Positions 31,165 to 34,411 of a stretch of DNA of 34,411 bases are shown here, in pieces. The DNA lies in contig OMWI01000044.1 in the NCBI GenBank assembly GCA_900314715.1, forward strand, positions 1 to 34,411, read 5' to 3'. Position 1 is the stretch's first letter. Each line of letters opens with the position of its first letter. The DNA is from an uncultured Prevotellaceae bacterium (GTDB lineage Bacteria > Bacteroidota > Bacteroidia > Bacteroidales > Bacteroidaceae). Made by a program: the position numbers and the translations under genes. The notes beneath the pieces are model-generated. The model was given only the letters and a program-made list of their open reading frames with translations. It had not been told where the DNA came from and made no database searches.

Positions 31165-32256
31165 TTATTCTGAGCGAATGTCTCTTGCTTTTGCTCTCTC
31201 AATCAAACCGAGATCTTCTTGAATGAAACGAAGTTTTAATAAAAGTTCTTTCATTCCTTTTACATCTAGGCGTCTTGTGTTATTGCTGTGATAGTCTTCT
31301 GTGCGAGAAATCTCATCATTCCCCTCTGTAAAATATTTGTCGTAGTTAAGGTCGCGGTTATCACAAGGAATGCGGAAATAATTACCACAGTCTTCTGAAC
31401 GAATCATCTCTTCACGTGTAACTAATGTTTCATAGAGCTTTTCGCCGTGACGAGTACCAATTACTTTAATCTCGGTTTCACCGTATTTTGGGTCAATCTG
31501 AGCATATATCTCTTTCAATGCAATGGCCAAAGTCTCTAAAGTAGCAGCAGGAGCCTTCTGAACAAACAAGTCTCCATTATGACCATGTGTAAAAGCATAA
31601 ATTACCAAATCAACTGCGTCATCTAACGTCATCATGTAACGTGTCATGTTGGGGTCGGTGATGGTAATGGGCTTTCCTTCCATCATCTGTTCTACCCATA
31701 AAGGTATCACGCTACCGCGACTTGCCATCACGTTTCCGTATCTGGTGCAACAGATAGTTGTTTCGGCATCTTCGCCCAAAGCACGTCCTTGGGCGATGGC
31801 AACTTTCTCCATCATGGCTTTAGAAATACCCATGGCATTGATAGGATAAGCTGCTTTGTCTGTACTTAATACCACTACTTTCTTTACCTTATGTGCTATT
31901 GCAGATAAGAGAACGTTGTTCGTACCATCAACATTTGTTCGTACTGCCTCCATGGGGAAAAATTCACAACTGGGAACTTGTTTCAATGCTGCAGCGCTGA
32001 ATACATAGTCAACACCATTCATCACAAAATCTACGGCTTCACGTTGGCGCACGTTGCCTATGTAAAACTTTACTTTGTGAAATACATCTTGACGTTGTGC
32101 CTGTAAAAAATGGCGCATATCATCTTGTTTTTTCTCATCTCTTGAGAAAATACGAATTTCCTTGATGTCAGAATCAAGAAACCTGCGTAATACCGCATTA
32201 CCAAAACTTCCTGTACCTCCTGTAATCAGAAGGATTTTGTCTTTAAATATTGACAT
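31165..32256 (-). CDS. capE: CapE/FnlA UDP-GlcNAc 4,6-dehydratase/5-epimerase
   Basis: This 363-residue SDR-superfamily enzyme begins the UDP-L-FucNAc route by removing water from UDP-GlcNAc and inverting C5, giving a 4-keto-6-deoxy-L sugar nucleotide. Visible are the cofactor loop ITGGTGSFG (11-19), the family motif SAAALKQVPSCEF, and the active-site stretch STDKAAYPINAMGISK (131-146), with Met142 in the position where classical SDRs have Tyr; this is normal in the CapE/FlaA1 group. The C-terminal HGEKLYETL motif is present. The start shares one base with the stop of the upstream acyltransferase. The gene appears intact, unlike both of its neighbours (capF and the acyltransferase). Confidence 0.92.
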   Translation of the reverse strand: MSIFKDKILLITGGTGSFGNAVLRRFLDSDIKEIRIFSRDEKKQDDMRHFLQAQRQDVFHKVKFYIGNVRQREAVDFVMNGVDYVFSAAALKQVPSCEFFPMEAVRTNVDGTNNVLLSAIAHKVKKVVVLSTDKAAYPINAMGISKAMMEKVAIAQGRALGEDAETTICCTRYGNVMASRGSVIPLWVEQMMEGKPITITDPNMTRYMMTLDDAVDLVIYAFTHGHNGDLFVQKAPAATLETLAIALKEIYAQIDPKYGETEIKVIGTRHGEKLYETLVTREEMIRSEDCGNYFRIPCDNRDLNYDKYFTEGNDEISRTEDYHSNNTRRLDVKGMKELLLKLRFIQEDLGLIERAKARDIRSE

Positions 32257-32651
32257 TATATAATTGAGTTTATTGTTCTTATAACACTACACGGATTTCC
32301 TGCTGCTATACTATTGGCGGGAATATCTTTCGTAACAACACTGTTGGCGCCAATGATGGAATGTTCTCCAATTGTAACGCCTTTTAATACTGTGACATTC
32401 ATTCCTAACCACACATCATTTTCGATAATTATAGGTTTAGGTGAAGATTTGTATTTATTTGAATGGCCGTCTCTATCGCCTATTTGACAATTTGCACCAA
32501 TTAAGACGTTATTCCCTATAGTTACAGAATGATTCGACACAATGCTCGTACCAGACATTTCTACATGATTGCCAATCATAATCATAGCATGTGGAGTTCC
32601 TGTTTGCAAAATACACGGGTGGTTAGCGAACTCCTTTCCCATAAATAACAC
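32256..32651 (-). CDS. C-terminal part of a frameshifted hexapeptide acyltransferase
   Basis: This 131-codon frame (GTG start at 32651, or ATG at 32642) holds the left-handed beta-helix of an O-acetyltransferase: ANHPCILQTGTPHAMIMIG, the IGANCQIGDRDGH active-site loop, VWLGMNVTVLKGVTIG and the end VVTKDIPANSIAAGNP. The usual N-terminal helix region is missing from this frame but is present in another frame just upstream (32623-32754). It could be translated alone, but the intact family protein is longer. Confidence 0.7.
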   Translation of the reverse strand: MLFMGKEFANHPCILQTGTPHAMIMIGNHVEMSGTSIVSNHSVTIGNNVLIGANCQIGDRDGHSNKYKSSPKPIIIENDVWLGMNVTVLKGVTIGEHSIIGANSVVTKDIPANSIAAGNPCSVIRTINSII

Positions 32652-32754
32652 CCCATAATATGAATTTTATTTGAGCAATAAATGTAGAACTTTTTTCATA
32701 TAGGAAGAGCGTCCAATGAAACAGCTTTCTCATTAATTTTGCTTTATAATCCAT
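32256..32754 (-). pseudogene. Hexapeptide acyltransferase split by a small frameshift
   Basis: An ATG at 32754 opens a 43-codon frame (start MDYKAKLMRKLFHWT, end KFILWGVIYGKGVR, stop TAA at 32623-32625). That is the typical N-terminus of a WbbJ-like acyltransferase, where a ...YGKGVRF-type strand runs into the helix. The next expected residues, FANHPCIL, are found at the same place in a different frame. The bases at the junction read GGAGTTCGCTAAC. Restoring a second copy of TTCGC would give G-V-R-F-A-N and a complete 167-residue protein. Loss of one copy of a 5-bp direct repeat is therefore a simple explanation, though it is inferred. Confidence 0.65.
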
Positions 32755-32795
32755 TGAGTGATGAGATGTAGAAATGTTTCGAAATTACTTGTGGC

Positions 32796-33908
32796 TCAGT
32801 ATATGTTGAGGGTGTTCGTGTATAAAGTATGATATTGACTTGCGCAAGACTCAATGGAAAAATGATTGTGAAATAATTTTGTCAATTCATCCTTATTAAT
32901 TAACTGATGACGATGTGCAAAATCTTCTAATGCTTTTAAATACGATTCTTTACTATAGTCTTTGGAAAGAAATCCTGTTTTCCCGTTTTCAATAAAGTCA
33001 ATAGCTCCACACACAGGCGTAGAAATAGGAATACATCCACAGGCAAATGCTTCAATCAAAGTGATGGGCATTCCTTCGAAAATGGAGGAGAGACAAAAGC
33101 CATCACTATTCATCAGGTAATCTTGAACGTCATGTTGTTCACCCAAGAAATGGATGTTTTCACATGCATGTGCTTGGTATATTTTTCCTCGGGGAGTGTC
33201 AAAGCCATTACCAATGATGAGCAATATGGCATTATAGCCTTGTTCAACAAATTGATTAAATGCCGTTATCAACATTTTATGGTTCTTCGCCCTTGTGAAT
33301 CTACCTATATGTGTGAATACCATAGTATTGTCGTCTTTTTTATAACTCTCGATTTCTTTTTTTCGGTCATCAAATAGTTTGCTTGGTGCAGCTACTTTTC
33401 GAGCGTTGACAATCATTGCTGCACAATTACGATGATAATATTCTTTGAAAGCAACTCCATTGGATGGGGTAATGGTACATACATTTACCAAACCATACTT
33501 ATAGCAAAAGGCTTTAATCCATTTGTCAATTTTGGTTATTCCTACAATCGCCTTGATGTCACTGTGGATGGTTTCTACGTATTTGGGCTTGCGATAGAGT
33601 AGGATGGTGAGTAAAAGTATATAGACTGTATTAGCCAAATGATAATGAACGATGTTTGGCTGCTCTTTTTTGATGGCTCGATAAATCTTAAACAAATCTT
33701 TTACTTTGATCTTTTCTATCCCTAAGTTTTTGTATGTCACTTTTTCCGACAATTCATTTTTGTAGAAACTATTCTCCTTCGATTCTGTCTTTAGCGTCAT
33801 TATGGTGATTTGACAATCATCGTATTTACTCAATTCATTAGTCAAGTCAGTCACAAATCGTTCAGCACCTCCTGATGACAAAGCGGGAATAATATAGAGA
33901 ATCTTCAT
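32796..33908 (-). CDS. GT4-family glycosyltransferase
   Basis: This 370-residue GT-B transferase starts ILYIIPALSSGGAERFVTDL, has HYHLANTVYIL and ETIHSD in the acceptor half, FTHIGRFTRAKNHKMLI at the donor-domain start, and the EX7E motif in LSSIFEGMPITLIEAFACG. It should add a sugar from a nucleotide donor to the lipid-linked glycan. It overlaps the upstream transferase gene by 4 bp (ATGA) and is followed after 41 bp by the broken acyltransferase. Donor unknown. Confidence 0.87.
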   Translation of the reverse strand: MKILYIIPALSSGGAERFVTDLTNELSKYDDCQITIMTLKTESKENSFYKNELSEKVTYKNLGIEKIKVKDLFKIYRAIKKEQPNIVHYHLANTVYILLLTILLYRKPKYVETIHSDIKAIVGITKIDKWIKAFCYKYGLVNVCTITPSNGVAFKEYYHRNCAAMIVNARKVAAPSKLFDDRKKEIESYKKDDNTMVFTHIGRFTRAKNHKMLITAFNQFVEQGYNAILLIIGNGFDTPRGKIYQAHACENIHFLGEQHDVQDYLMNSDGFCLSSIFEGMPITLIEAFACGCIPISTPVCGAIDFIENGKTGFLSKDYSKESYLKALEDFAHRHQLINKDELTKLFHNHFSIESCASQYHTLYTNTLNIY

Positions 33909-34411
33909 GCGGATAGGAAAATGGTAATCAGTCGTTGGGCTTGAATATCACAATTGAAAACATTCTTAGCGACCTCTTGGCCTGTTTTCCCGATTTTCTC
34001 AGCTTCTTCTGGATGGTTGAACACCTCTAAAATCTTTTTCGCCATCAAATCCGTATCGTTGGGTTCAATGACGTATGCATTTTCACCATTTTTTAGATAG
34101 TTCATTGCTTCACCTACGTTTGTGATGATGACTGGACGGGCAAATGCCAAATATTCTCCTAATTTGGTAGAAAAACAGTATTTGTTTTGTAGGGTCTTAT
34201 ATTTGTTGATGATACAGAGCGAACAATGCCGTTGATACCGTCTAAGTTCATCAATGTCCAAGTACCCCAAGAATTTCACTCGGTCTTCAATGTGATATCT
34301 CACCAATAGTTTTTGGATATATTCTCGTTGTGGTGACAATTCCAAATATCCTGTAAACAAATATTGGATGGGAATGTCCGTTTGTTGACAAGCTTTCCCG
34401 AATGCCTCTAT
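33905..34411 (-). CDS. Glycosyltransferase, C-terminal part (cut by the window edge)
   Basis: The frame is open to the last base of the window: codons upstream of 34360 read IEAFGKACQQTDIPIQY and continue into FTGYLELSP, so the gene begins beyond 34411. The visible 168 residues are the donor domain of a GT-B enzyme: RVKFLGYLDIDEL, STKLGEYLAFARPVIITNVG and NAYVIEPNDTD. The TKLGEY motif is shared with the transferase at 27661-28785. Its stop overlaps the next transferase's start by 4 bp. Confidence 0.82.
   Translation of the reverse strand: MEAFGKACQQTDIPIQYLFTGYLELSPQREYIQKLLVRYHIEDRVKFLGYLDIDELRRYQRHCSLCIINKYKTLQNKYCFSTKLGEYLAFARPVIITNVGEAMNYLKNGENAYVIEPNDTDLMAKKILEVFNHPEEAEKIGKTGQEVAKNVFNCDIQAQRLITIFLSA

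Overview
The window comes from a member of the Bacteroidota, most likely a Prevotella-type anaerobe. Four signs point there: Bacteroidota-style promoters (TAnnTTTGC -7 boxes), a type IX secretion sorting tail on the first gene, a compact FecI/FecR/TonB-receptor cassette, and a capsule/O-antigen locus with 'Bacteroidales-like' acyltransferases and NTP_transf_5 proteins. No rRNA, tRNA, CRISPR array or insertion sequence was seen.

Region 1 (1-6770) holds secreted or envelope proteins. These are a GH128-like glycoside hydrolase with a type IX sorting tail (178-2964), a convergent exported DUF2264-type protein (3190-5121), a small lipoprotein (5209-5577) and a GYF_2-domain membrane protein (5596-6462). 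Between the first two genes lie six degenerate 22-bp repeat units and a strong bidirectional terminator.

Region 2 (6771-10512) is a minus-strand ECF sigma / minimal FecR-like anti-sigma / STN-TonB receptor operon, a classic cell-surface signalling layout. The anti-sigma factor is shortened. A possible 58-residue exported peptide overlaps the receptor's 3' end.

Region 3 (10705-34411) is a long polysaccharide biosynthesis locus, nearly all on the minus strand, so it is read from the right edge of the window leftward and ends at a convergent pair of NTP_transf_5 nucleotidyltransferases. In transcription order it contains: two GT4-type transferases (the first cut by the window edge); an acyltransferase broken by a frameshift; the UDP-L-FucNAc genes capE, capF (broken by an internal deletion) and capG; a transferase, an acyltransferase, a possible gene remnant and another transferase; a cytidylyltransferase-oxidoreductase fusion, an SDR and a LicD transferase; a transferase, an acyltransferase and a GT26 (TagA/WecG) transferase; a Gfo/Idh/MocA oxidoreductase and an aldo-keto-reductase-like protein; wecB; a Wzy-like polymerase; a radical SAM/SPASM protein; two more transferases and the NTP_transf_5 protein.

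The biology reads as follows. WecB would supply UDP-ManNAc to the GT26 enzyme. CapEFG would make UDP-L-FucNAc, but capF is disrupted. The fusion/SDR/LicD group looks like an uncharacterised route that makes a CDP-activated polyol (or similar) and transfers its phosphate to the glycan. Wzy would polymerise the repeat units. No flippase (Wzx), chain-length regulator or initiating sugar-phosphate transferase is visible, so these are probably upstream of the right edge or elsewhere. The most promising undescribed system is the cytidylyltransferase-Gfo/Idh fusion + SDR + LicD module at 23058-25949.
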